From assembly GCA_005880075.1 (NCBI GenBank), contig VBJT01000255.1, positions 1 through 5,179 of the forward strand: 5,179 nucleotides of DNA, given 5' to 3'. How positions within the stretch are numbered: the stretch's first letter is position 1; every line of letters begins with the position of its first letter. The position numbers and the translations under genes were made by a program. Shown here piece after piece: positions 1 through 5,179 of the stretch. The stretch is from Chloroflexota bacterium. Its GTDB lineage: Bacteria > Chloroflexota > Dehalococcoidia > SM23-28-2 > RBG-16-64-32. Below the pieces are notes generated by a model. The model did no database searches, was not told the DNA's origin, and was given only the letters and a program-made list of their open reading frames with translations.

Positions 1-1
1 G

Positions 2-739
2 TCGGTTACCGGCGACGGTAATGCGCCCCTTCCCGCCGGCTGCGCGATCGCCGACCACACGGCAGCCCTGACCTTCGCGCTCGGCATCGTGAGCGCGCTC
101 GTTTCGCGAGAGCGTACCGGCGTTGGACAGGAGGTCGAATGCTCGCTGCTCGGCAGCATGCTGGCGGCGCAGTCGTGGGAGATGACGTACTTCTCGATGA
201 TCGGCGAGAACCCGCAACCAGCAGGACGCGGCCACACAAGTCTCGCCTGGCAGTGGTGGACGTACCGGACGGCCGATGGCTGGCTGGCCGTCGGCGGCGT
301 GGACCCAGCGCGCTGGCCTGGGTTTTGCCGCGCCATCAGCCGTGAAGACTTGATGACGGACGAGCGCTTCGACAACGCCGGCAAGCGCATCCGCGAGCGC
401 GAGGCGCTGAACGCCGTCGTCGAAGAGCACCTGCTGACCCGCAAGACAGCCGAATGGCTGCCGGCGCTCGAAGCTGAGGACATCTTCTGCGCGCCCGTGC
501 TCGACTATCAGCAAGTGTTATCGCACGAGCAGGTACGCGCCAACGGCTACACCGCCGAGATCGAGCATCCGCGCGCCGGGCGTAGCACGGTGGTCCCAAC
601 CCCGATCGCTTTCAGCGAGACGCAAGTGGACTCCACACGCTCGGAGCCGCTGCACGGCGAGCATACGGACGAGGTGTTACGCGAGTTTGGATTTGGGGAT
701 GGGGGGATTGAGGACTTGCGAACCGCAAGGGTCGTGTAG
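2..739 (+). CDS. CaiB/BaiF family III CoA-transferase, C-terminal part (5' end outside window)
   Basis: The frame is open from base 2 to a TAG at 737-739, giving 245 residues; roughly the first 150 residues of a normal ~390-residue family member lie off the left edge. A GTG at 89 is not the start, because family-conserved sequence continues upstream of it. The segment AIADHTAALTFALGIVSAL, starting near residue 15, carries the conserved Asp (D18 of the fragment, codon 53-55) that in this family forms the aspartyl-CoA intermediate. It is followed by the usual small-domain region, RTADGWLAVGGVDPARWPG (266-322), and by the C-terminal GEHTDEVL motif (from 656). Family members move CoA between carboxylic acids without free intermediates; the substrate cannot be read from the sequence. 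The gene converges on a second CoA-transferase with only 6 bases between the stop codons. The two differ throughout, so they are not a recent duplication. The family call is secure; the substrate is unknown. Confidence 0.93.
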   Translation, partial: SVTGDGNAPLPAGCAIADHTAALTFALGIVSALVSRERTGVGQEVECSLLGSMLAAQSWEMTYFSMIGENPQPAGRGHTSLAWQWWTYRTADGWLAVGGVDPARWPGFCRAISREDLMTDERFDNAGKRIREREALNAVVEEHLLTRKTAEWLPALEAEDIFCAPVLDYQQVLSHEQVRANGYTAEIEHPRAGRSTVVPTPIAFSETQVDSTRSEPLHGEHTDEVLREFGFGDGGIEDLRTARVV

Positions 740-745
740 AGTCGG

Positions 746-1972
746 CTAAGCTGTCTCTGAAGCCTTTGCGAGGCTCGCCTCGTGCTCCCGTATCCGTCCC
801 ACCGGCGACGGCAACGGCCCGAACACCACCCCTGCGTCCCTAAAAGAGACTATCTCTTCCGCCGATAGCCCCAGCAATCGCGACAGCACCTCGTCCGTGT
901 GCTCGCCGAGCGCCGGAGGCGGCCCCTTGATGCCGCCCGGCGTCCGATCGAGCTTGATTGGCGTGTCCGCAATCTTCAGCGAGAACCCGTCCGGGTGCTC
1001 GATCTCTATGAGCATCTCGCGCGCCTTGACCTGCGGATGCTTGGCCGCACTCGGGATGTCGTTCAATGGGCCGCAAGGCAGCCCAATAGCATCGAACTCC
1101 AGTAGCCAATCCGCCTTCGTCTTCTGGCGTAGCGCTTCGTTCAGCACCGGCTCGAGGGCGGCGTGGTGTTTCGTGCGCAAGCCAGGCGTATCGAAGCGGG
1201 GGTCGTCGATCAAGTCCGGGCGACCGATCGTCGCACAAAACAGCTCGAACGCTTGGAATGGCGTCGCCAGCGGGTGGCGCGTCCCGATCGGCTTCGGCAC
1301 CTCGCCAGTCGCAAAATAGCGGGCGAAGGCGTTCTCCAGTATCGCGATCTGGCAGTCCAGCATGCTTATGTCGAGCATTTGGCCCTTACCGCTTCGTTCA
1401 CGCTCTTGCAGCGCGGCCAAGATCCCGATTGCCGTGTAAAGCCCGGCCGTGATGTCGCCTTGAGAGATCCCCGGCCGCACGGGAGGCCCGCCGGGCTCCC
1501 CGGTGATGCTCATGATGCCGCCCATTCCCTGCACTATGATGTCGAGTGCGGGCCGGTCGCGGTCGGGCCCCGTCTGGCCAAAGCCGGACGTCGCCGCATA
1601 GATCAGGCGCGGGTTCCAGTGGCTGAGCGTTCCGTAGCCGAGGCCGAGCTCGACCATCGTACCGGGCGTGTAGTTCTCCATCACTACGTCGGCCTTCTCG
1701 GCCAGGCGAACAAAGAGATCGCGGCCTTCCAGCTTCTTCAAATCGAGGCAGATGCTTTTCTTGCCACGATTGATCGAGAAGAAGTAAGTACTCCAGTCCC
1801 CGATGTAGGGCCCGGTAGTTCGAGCGACATCACCATGTGGCGGTCGCTCGACCTTGATCACATCAGCGCCCAAGTCGGAAAGGACCATCGAGGCGAATGG
1901 CCCGGAGAGCACCCACGTCAGGTCGAGGACGGTGAGACCCGCCAGAGGGCCACGGTGATTGGGATTCGTCAT
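746..1972 (-). CDS. CaiB/BaiF family III CoA-transferase, complete but with an internal gap
   Basis: This is a 408-residue cytoplasmic CoA-transferase. The N-terminus is canonical: PLAGLTVLDLTWVLSGPFAS, then LSDLGADVIKVERP (31-44) and NRGKKSICLDLK (68-79). The presumed catalytic Asp is D173 in GDITAGLYTAIGILAAL. GEHTDEVL is at 356-363. The ATG at 1972 is the first start after an in-frame TGA and fits the family, but no Shine-Dalgarno sequence precedes it. The gene begins about 28 bases beyond the terminator of the zinc-ribbon gene, so it needs its own promoter or read-through. One oddity: PFQAF (238-242) is followed almost directly by ELFCATIGRPDL, whereas the family, including the neighbour at 2-739, has about 19 residues (TADGY/W...VG...W) between these blocks. 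The reading frame is kept. A C-terminal tail of about 25 residues after DAGVV is not conserved in the family as I know it. The substrate is not predictable. Whether the gap affects activity is unknown. Confidence 0.93.
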   Translation of the reverse strand: MTNPNHRGPLAGLTVLDLTWVLSGPFASMVLSDLGADVIKVERPPHGDVARTTGPYIGDWSTYFFSINRGKKSICLDLKKLEGRDLFVRLAEKADVVMENYTPGTMVELGLGYGTLSHWNPRLIYAATSGFGQTGPDRDRPALDIIVQGMGGIMSITGEPGGPPVRPGISQGDITAGLYTAIGILAALQERERSGKGQMLDISMLDCQIAILENAFARYFATGEVPKPIGTRHPLATPFQAFELFCATIGRPDLIDDPRFDTPGLRTKHHAALEPVLNEALRQKTKADWLLEFDAIGLPCGPLNDIPSAAKHPQVKAREMLIEIEHPDGFSLKIADTPIKLDRTPGGIKGPPPALGEHTDEVLSRLLGLSAEEIVSFRDAGVVFGPLPSPVGRIREHEASLAKASETA

Positions 1973-1999
1973 GGCATGTCAATGATACGCAAAATGAAA

Positions 2000-2023
2000 C
2001 GGGGCGCCGGCGTCGGCGCCCCG
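2000..2023 (-). terminator. Rho-independent terminator of the zinc-ribbon gene
   Basis: GGGGCGCCG (2001-2009) pairs perfectly with CGGCGCCCC (2014-2022) around a 4-base loop, and a flanking C-G pair (2000/2023) makes a 10-bp stem. Read on the minus strand, the stem is followed by TTTCATTTT (1999-1991), a T-rich tract. It sits 22 bases past the stop of the zinc-ribbon gene (2046) and ends just before the CoA-transferase start (1972). On the plus strand no T tract follows, so the direction is clear. Confidence 0.85.
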
Positions 2024-2045
2024 CGCGTCTCTTGCCTCGCCTAGA

Positions 2046-2363
2046 TTACCAGCTGCCGCCGGAGCGGGCCGGCTTCATCTTCGAAAAGCAGTCACTGCAG
2101 TATACTGGCCGGTCCTGGCGCGGGAGGAAGGGCACCTGAGTATTCGTGCCGCAGTTGTCGCACACAGCGTCGTACATCTGGCGCGAGCCGCCGTAACTGC
2201 CGCCACCGCCACCGCCGCGGTCCTGGCGCCTGGTCTGCCGGCAGGAAGGGCAGCGCTTCGGCTCCTGGTACCCCTTGCGCGCGTGAAATTCCTGGTCGTC
2301 TGCGGTGAACGTAAAGCTCGCTCCGCACTCAACACAGGTAAGGGTTCGGTCGGTGTAAGCCAC
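2046..2363 (-). CDS. Small tandem zinc-ribbon protein (zf-trcl-like plus CxxC-x17-CxxC)
   Basis: This is a 105-residue soluble protein with four CxxC pairs. The first unit has C10/C13 (CVECG followed by FTFTADDQEFHARKGY) and C38/C41 (KRCPSCR), the pattern of the 'probable zinc-ribbon' zf-trcl family. The second has C68/C71 (CDNCG) and C89/C92 (YCSDCF) with exactly 17 residues between pairs, matching the CxxC-x17-CxxC domain type. Each unit should bind one zinc ion. They are joined by a basic, glycine-rich linker (RQDR, six Gly at 50-55, then SYGGSRQ). The tail is also basic and Gly/Ser-rich (KPARSGGSW). The start is GTG at 2363, chosen because AAAGGAGGT lies 7 bases upstream. The function of these proteins is not established. 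The zinc ribbons and RGG-like linker suggest nucleic-acid or ribosome contact, which is inference. The gene has its own upstream gap and terminator and appears monocistronic. Confidence 0.9.
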   Translation of the reverse strand: MAYTDRTLTCVECGASFTFTADDQEFHARKGYQEPKRCPSCRQTRRQDRGGGGGGSYGGSRQMYDAVCDNCGTNTQVPFLPRQDRPVYCSDCFSKMKPARSGGSW

Positions 2364-2369
2364 TCGATG

Positions 2370-2378
2370 ACCTCCTTT
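2370..2378 (-). promoter_or_regulatory. Strong Shine-Dalgarno sequence fixing the GTG start of the zinc-ribbon gene
   Basis: On the minus strand AAAGGAGGT is complementary to the 3' end of 16S rRNA over its whole length and lies 7 bases before the GTG at 2363. It is by far the best ribosome-binding site in the window and suggests high translation of this small protein. Confidence 0.85.
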
Positions 2379-2511
2379 GTGGCCTGGTTAATGTCCGGTC
2401 ATCGAGCGGGAGATTGCGGGAAAAAGCCGACGCGGGACTTTAACCTCGTCTGCAGCGCAAAACCGCCGCAGAAGGTAAACGCTTTGCATCGGGGCGTATG
2501 GTAACACACCC

Positions 2512-2540
2512 ATTTCAAGCTGACAACGCAAGAATTTCAA
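2512..2540 (-). promoter_or_regulatory. Candidate sigma70-type promoter for the zinc-ribbon gene
   Basis: On the minus strand TTGAAA (2540-2535, five of six matches to TTGACA) is followed after 17 bases by TGAAAT (2517-2512, four of six matches to TATAAT). It lies in the 235-base gap upstream of the gene, and transcription would begin near 2505, giving a leader of about 140 bases. The -10 match is weak. The two boxes also form a direct repeat, TTGAAAT, so this could instead be a protein-binding site. The rest of the gap (2379-2511 and 2541-2568) shows no gene or clear element. Confidence 0.35.
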
Positions 2541-2568
2541 CTTTCTGCAAGCGTATTTTCGTTCAGCG

Positions 2569-2584
2569 GCGTCCAACCGGACGC
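2569..2584 (-). terminator. Perfect short hairpin downstream of the redoxin gene, possible terminator
   Basis: GCGTCC (2569-2574) and GGACGC (2579-2584) form a perfect 6-bp stem around a 4-base loop, starting 14 bases past the redoxin stop codon at 2599. The minus-strand sequence after the stem (CGCTGAACGAAAAT) has no T tract, so it is not a standard intrinsic terminator. It could serve as a 3'-end stabilising structure or a weak terminator. Confidence 0.35.
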
Positions 2585-2598
2585 AAATGCCGGGGGCT

Positions 2599-3084
2599 TC
2601 ACCCTGGCTTAAACGCCGGTTTCCCGTCGTTCTCCGGCGCGATAATCAGGGGTTCTGCTTCCAGCAAATCAGCGATAAGAGCTGCCAGCTGGTTCATGTC
2701 GTCCTTCGCGAAACCATGGGTCGTGAAGACGGTCCGCCCCTTGGCGTCGTTCAGAAAGAACGTCGGCGTCGCGGCCGGGTCATATACACGCGATACTGAA
2801 TAATCCGGCGCATCGACAAGTACCGGATAGTGCATGCCGTGCTTGTGCGCGTATTCCGCGGCCTCTCGCGGCGGGTCCTGCGCGATCGCCCACAATTGCC
2901 AGCTTTCCGGATATGCTTCCCGAAGCCGGTTGACGTACGGAAACGCCGTATCACACGTCCCGCAGGTCGTCTTAAAGAACACGAGAAGAGTCGGCTGTGC
3001 GGCGGCGTCCTTCGGGAGTGAATACTCCTTCCCATCTATACCCAGGAGCGTAAAGTGCGGGGCCAGCGCGCCGGTCTCAAGCAA
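2599..3084 (-). CDS. Thioredoxin-fold redoxin (AhpC/TSA or TlpA-like)
   Basis: This is a 161-residue protein with the redoxin pattern: GALAPHFTLLGIDGKEYSL at the N-terminus, then a strand LLVFFKTTCGTCDTAFP holding a CGTC redox motif (C41, C44), and a cis-proline segment ATPTFFL (T106-P107). There is no signal peptide or lipobox, so a cytoplasmic dithiol reductase or peroxide-linked thiol protein is more likely than an exported cytochrome-maturation TlpA/ResA. The partner is unknown. The start is TTG at 3084: a GAGGA sequence (3097-3093) stands 8 bases upstream, and the frame is closed by TGA at 3108-3106, leaving no ATG or GTG. It follows the LLM oxidoreductase by 58 bases on the same strand and is probably in one transcript with it. 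The C-terminal extension (about 140-161, ending AFKPG) lies outside the core fold. The fold is certain; the exact subfamily is not. Confidence 0.88.
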   Translation of the reverse strand: MLETGALAPHFTLLGIDGKEYSLPKDAAAQPTLLVFFKTTCGTCDTAFPYVNRLREAYPESWQLWAIAQDPPREAAEYAHKHGMHYPVLVDAPDYSVSRVYDPAATPTFFLNDAKGRTVFTTHGFAKDDMNQLAALIADLLEAEPLIIAPENDGKPAFKPG

Positions 3085-3086
3085 AC

Positions 3087-3097
3087 GGACATGTCCT
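3087..3097 (-). promoter_or_regulatory. Ribosome-binding site of the redoxin gene, overlapping a 10-bp palindrome
   Basis: On the minus strand GAGGA (3097-3093) precedes the TTG start at 3084 with normal spacing and supports that start. It overlaps GGACATGTCC (3087-3096), which equals its own reverse complement. The ATG inside the palindrome is out of frame with the redoxin. The palindrome may be chance. Confidence 0.5.
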
Positions 3098-3142
3098 CGT
3101 GGCCATCATACACAACATTCGAACGGTGCAGCCGTGCGGTTA

Positions 3143-4189
3143 TCAGTCTGAGAACGTCGCGAGCAAGGCTTCCCGGTAACGCTCCGTTTCGCCAGGGTCG
3201 ATGAGCTGGTCGGGCGGGGAGAGGCAGATACTGTCCGAAAGCTGTGAGTACCCGGCCATCTGCCGTTTCACCTCCTCGGGCCGCCCCGCCACCGCAAACG
3301 CATCCACCATCTCTTCCGATACGGCATCCACCATGCACGCCTGGTCGCCGTTCATGAGGCCCTCGCGGATGCGTGCTACGTCATGAGGGAAACGGGCGAA
3401 GAGCGGCTCGTAAGTATTGACGGTGGCGTAGAACGCGATCGTCGCCGCGGCGGCCCGCCGGGCAGCAGCGACGTCGCGGTCGACAGCACAGCAGACGGCG
3501 AGACAAAGCTCGAAGTCTTCGCGCCGCCGCCCAGTTTCCCGCAGGCCGCGAGCGAGAGAAGGCAGGACAACCTCGTTGATCCAGCGAAGCGAGTAGATCG
3601 GGTGCCCCAGCAGCCCGTCTGCCACTTCCGCCGCCGTCCGGATCATCCCCTCACGGACCCCCGCTAAGTAGATCGGTAGTTTTTCACGTGTCGGAGCCAG
3701 TGGGCGCTGCCATCCCTGGATGTCAACGTCGTAGTACTGTCCGGAGAAGCGAATTGGTTCGCCCCCATGGGCGCGCTCCGTGATCAACCGAATTAGCTTC
3801 ACGCACTCGCGGATGTGCGGTGTCGGCTTGCCGTAAGCAACGCCATGCCAACGTTCGTTGAGCCGCTTGAGTCCCGTGCCGAGGCCCAGGATAAACCGCC
3901 CGCCCGACAGCACATCGAGGTCTAAGGCGGATAGCGCCGTCACCCATGGGCTACGCACAAAGGCAAGAGCGATCGATGTGCCGAGGCTAATGCGCGAGGT
4001 GCTCGAAGCGGCGGCGGCCAGCGGAAGAAATGGGTCGTGGAACATTTCCGAAGTCCACAAGGCGTCGAATCCCGCGTCTTCTGCGCGCGGCTCATTTAAC
4101 CGACGAAGGTAGTGTATTCTTGATTCGTCAAGCTTATTACGTTTGCCGGTGGGCGTAACCGAAAAGCAAGCCGTGATATGCCCGAACAT
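3143..4189 (-). CDS. LLM-class flavin/F420-dependent oxidoreductase with an atypical N-terminus
   Basis: From about residue 35 this 348-residue frame is a clear luciferase-like monooxygenase (bacterial luciferase TIM-barrel family). Visible landmarks are RAEDAGFDALWTSEMFHDPF (35-54), LGTSIALAFVRSP (69-81), LSGGRFILGLGTG (94-106) and LPIYLAGVREGMIRTAAEVADG (171-192). The HDPFLPLA block and the barrel sequence resemble the F420-dependent MSMEG_2256-like subfamily (from memory). Such enzymes oxidise or reduce organic substrates using FMN or F420 in the cytoplasm. Residues 1-34 do not look like the family: the usual first strand (M-K-x-G/D-x...) is missing, and the codons there include AGA, ATA and TTA in an AT-rich stretch. 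ATG 4189 is the only ATG before M49 after an in-frame TAG at 4198-4196, and it lies inside the divergent pncC coding region. The gene may have lost its 5' end. The other two minus frames do not supply the missing strand. The redoxin follows 58 bases downstream. Confidence 0.85.
   Translation of the reverse strand: MFGHITACFSVTPTGKRNKLDESRIHYLRRLNEPRAEDAGFDALWTSEMFHDPFLPLAAAASSTSRISLGTSIALAFVRSPWVTALSALDLDVLSGGRFILGLGTGLKRLNERWHGVAYGKPTPHIRECVKLIRLITERAHGGEPIRFSGQYYDVDIQGWQRPLAPTREKLPIYLAGVREGMIRTAAEVADGLLGHPIYSLRWINEVVLPSLARGLRETGRRREDFELCLAVCCAVDRDVAAARRAAAATIAFYATVNTYEPLFARFPHDVARIREGLMNGDQACMVDAVSEEMVDAFAVAGRPEEVKRQMAGYSQLSDSICLSPPDQLIDPGETERYREALLATFSD
4091..4177. other. AT-rich divergent, intergenic-like segment between LLM oxidoreductase and pncC
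   Basis: Positions 4091-4170 contain 36 G or C in 80 bases (45%), well below the flanking genes. The segment is open as the first ~30 codons of the LLM frame but reads like spacer DNA. It is where promoters for the divergent genes would be expected. I found no pair of -35/-10 boxes good enough to call on either strand. It includes a small inverted repeat, CTTGA-TTCG-TCAAG (4119-4132). Confidence 0.45.
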
Positions 4190-4675
4190 CGTGAACTAGT
4201 CACCCTCGCCGCGGACCTGCTGCGCGTTCTGAAACAAAGCCGTCGACGCCTGGCCGTTGCCGAATCCTGCACCGGCGGACTCGTTGGCCATCTCCTGACC
4301 GAGGTGCCCGGCAGCTCCGATGTATTCGCCGGCGGCGCTATCACCTACGACAATCACCTCAAGCAGCAAATCGGCGTAGACGAAGGGCTCCTCGAGAACG
4401 AAGGTGCCGTCAGTTCGGCCGTCGCGGAAGCAATGGCAACGGGCATCCGGAAGCAGACTGGCGCCTCGGTGGGCGTCGCGGTTACCGGGATCGCCGGCCC
4501 CAGCGGTGGCAGCGAAACGAAGCCGGTTGGTCTCACCTATGTAGCCGTCGCGGACGAAGACGGCGTCGTGAGTGAGGGACACATTTGGCGAGCCGACCGC
4601 TCTACCAATAAGCAGCTTTCCGCCCAGGCGGCTTTACGCCTCGCCCTCAATCGCGCCCGTAGACCTTCGCAATGA
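4178..4675 (+). CDS. pncC: Stand-alone CinA C-terminal domain, nicotinamide-nucleotide amidase (NMN deamidase)
   Basis: This is a 165-residue CinA C-terminal domain protein. The family hydrolyses NMN to nicotinate mononucleotide and ammonia, returning NMN (for example from NAD-dependent DNA ligase) to NAD synthesis in the cytoplasm. Signature blocks are LAVAESCTGGLVGHLLTEVP (25-44, with the conserved ESCTGG), FAGGAITYDNHLKQ (50-63) and VTGIAGPSGGSETKPVGLTY (102-121). The length matches stand-alone PncC; the N-terminal COG1058/MoCF-like domain of full CinA is absent. The ATG at 4178 gives the usual short helix before the ESCTGG block; no good Shine-Dalgarno sequence precedes it. The start overlaps by 12 bases the frame of the divergent LLM gene. 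The stop shares ATGA with the next gene, so the two are likely translationally coupled. The function is well supported by the motifs. Confidence 0.93.
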   Translation: MPEHRELVTLAADLLRVLKQSRRRLAVAESCTGGLVGHLLTEVPGSSDVFAGGAITYDNHLKQQIGVDEGLLENEGAVSSAVAEAMATGIRKQTGASVGVAVTGIAGPSGGSETKPVGLTYVAVADEDGVVSEGHIWRADRSTNKQLSAQAALRLALNRARRPSQ

Positions 4676-5157
4676 GCGAACAGGACGATTTCCGCCGGGC
4701 GATGGGCCGCTTCGCCACCGGCGTTACCCTCATCACGACACGCCTCGGCGACGAACTGCACGGCATGACGGCGAACGCCGTGACATCTCTCTCTCTCGAC
4801 CCGATGCTGGTCCTCGTCTGCGTCGATAAGACGGCCGACACTCACGACATCCTCGCCAAGGCAGGCGTATTTGCCGTGAATATTCTCAATGAAGAGCAGG
4901 CCGAGATCTCGAACCGCTTCGCGAAGAAAGAGTTCGACGGCGCTCACGGTCTCGACGATCTCCCGCTTGCCTTCGGCGTCACAGGCGCTCCTATCATCGA
5001 GGGAGCACTTGCCTACCTGGACTGCCGGACGGTCACAGAACACCACGGCGGAGACCATACCATTTTCATCGGCGAGGTGGCGGAGGCGCGAGAACTCTCC
5101 GACGCCAACCCGCTGATCTTCTATCGCGGCAAGTACGGCGAATTCAAGGGGAATTAG
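4672..5157 (+). CDS. Flavin reductase-domain protein (FMN-binding split barrel)
   Basis: This is a 161-residue protein of the flavin reductase-like family (HpaC/NtaB type). It opens with DFRRAMGRFATGVTLITT (6-23), the family signature, then HGMTANAVTSLSLDPMLVLV (30-49), the FMN-binding strand-loop. FAVNILNEEQ is at 67-76, GDHTIFIGEV at 127-136, and a C-terminal NPLIFYRGKYGEF at 146-158. Members use NAD(P)H to reduce FMN or FAD, often to supply a separate flavin monooxygenase; some bind F420 or haem instead. The ATG lies in ATGA overlapping the pncC stop, and no Shine-Dalgarno sequence is visible, so translation probably depends on termination-reinitiation from pncC. The LLM oxidoreductase on the other strand is a conceivable partner, but the two genes are divergent. 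The protein is complete and of normal length; the reductant and flavin are not predictable. Confidence 0.93.
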   Translation: MSEQDDFRRAMGRFATGVTLITTRLGDELHGMTANAVTSLSLDPMLVLVCVDKTADTHDILAKAGVFAVNILNEEQAEISNRFAKKEFDGAHGLDDLPLAFGVTGAPIIEGALAYLDCRTVTEHHGGDHTIFIGEVAEARELSDANPLIFYRGKYGEFKGN

Positions 5158-5179
5158 GCACGCGCGGCACCGCCTGAAT

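Noticed and set aside
89..91. GTG as the start of the left-edge CoA-transferase
   Set aside because: The conserved catalytic-Asp segment lies upstream in the same open frame, so the gene begins outside the window.
1977..1982. Minus-strand TTGACA just before the CoA-transferase ATG as a -35 box
   Set aside because: The -10 would fall inside the gene, and the sequence at that spacing (ATCACC) does not match.
1163..2044. Long plus-strand open frame (293 codons) opposite the CoA-transferase
   Set aside because: It is antisense to a clear family protein, its translation is arginine-rich without any recognisable domain, and it exists because high G+C suppresses stop codons.
2199..2216. GC-rich triplet-like repeat
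   Set aside because: It is simply the six glycine codons of the zinc-ribbon linker, not a separate repeat element.
4119..4132. Inverted repeat CTTGA-TTCG-TCAAG as a terminator or operator
   Set aside because: The stem is only 5 bp and not GC-rich, no T tract follows on either strand, and it lies between divergent genes where no terminator is expected.
4087..4189. Frameshift hiding the normal LLM N-terminus in another frame
   Set aside because: The other two minus frames of this stretch encode nothing resembling the family's first strand, and one has stop codons.
4537..5058. Minus-strand open frame (173 codons) opposite the pncC end and the flavin reductase
   Set aside because: It is antisense to two well-supported genes, has no recognisable motif, and its composition is that of a shadow frame.

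Overview
The window is about 60% G+C bacterial chromosome with densely packed, mostly intact genes. It holds the ends or wholes of seven protein genes and no RNA gene, insertion sequence or CRISPR array that I can see. The gene mix is two family III (CaiB/BaiF) CoA-transferases, an LLM-class flavin/F420-dependent oxidoreductase, a flavin reductase-like protein and a small tandem zinc-ribbon protein. That mix is typical of Chloroflexota, especially Dehalococcoidia/SAR202-like lineages. This placement is inferred from family content, not from a marker gene, and is only moderately confident.

Layout. Positions 2-739 (+) are the C-terminal part of one CoA-transferase, cut by the window edge. It converges tail-to-tail, with a 6-base gap, on a second complete CoA-transferase at 746-1972 (-). 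Upstream of that lies a strong rho-independent terminator (2000-2023), which ends the zinc-ribbon gene at 2046-2363 (-). The zinc-ribbon gene has a near-perfect Shine-Dalgarno sequence, a GTG start and a 235-base upstream gap with a plausible promoter. Next come a thioredoxin-fold redoxin (2599-3084, -, TTG start) and an LLM-class oxidoreductase (3143-4189, -), spaced 58 bases apart and probably co-transcribed in the order LLM then redoxin. Divergently on the + strand, a stand-alone CinA C-terminal/PncC-type NMN deamidase (4178-4675) is coupled through an ATGA overlap to a flavin reductase-domain protein (4672-5157).

How they may work together. The right half is redox-themed: an NAD-salvage enzyme and a flavin reductase read rightward, and an LLM oxidoreductase and a dithiol redoxin read leftward. 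The left half is acyl-CoA metabolism. I see no unmistakable new system. The most informative oddities are two apparent losses of conserved segments. The complete CoA-transferase lacks about 17 residues that its neighbour retains. The LLM oxidoreductase lacks its usual N-terminal first beta strand; its open frame runs instead through an AT-rich, intergenic-looking stretch into the start of the divergent pncC gene.
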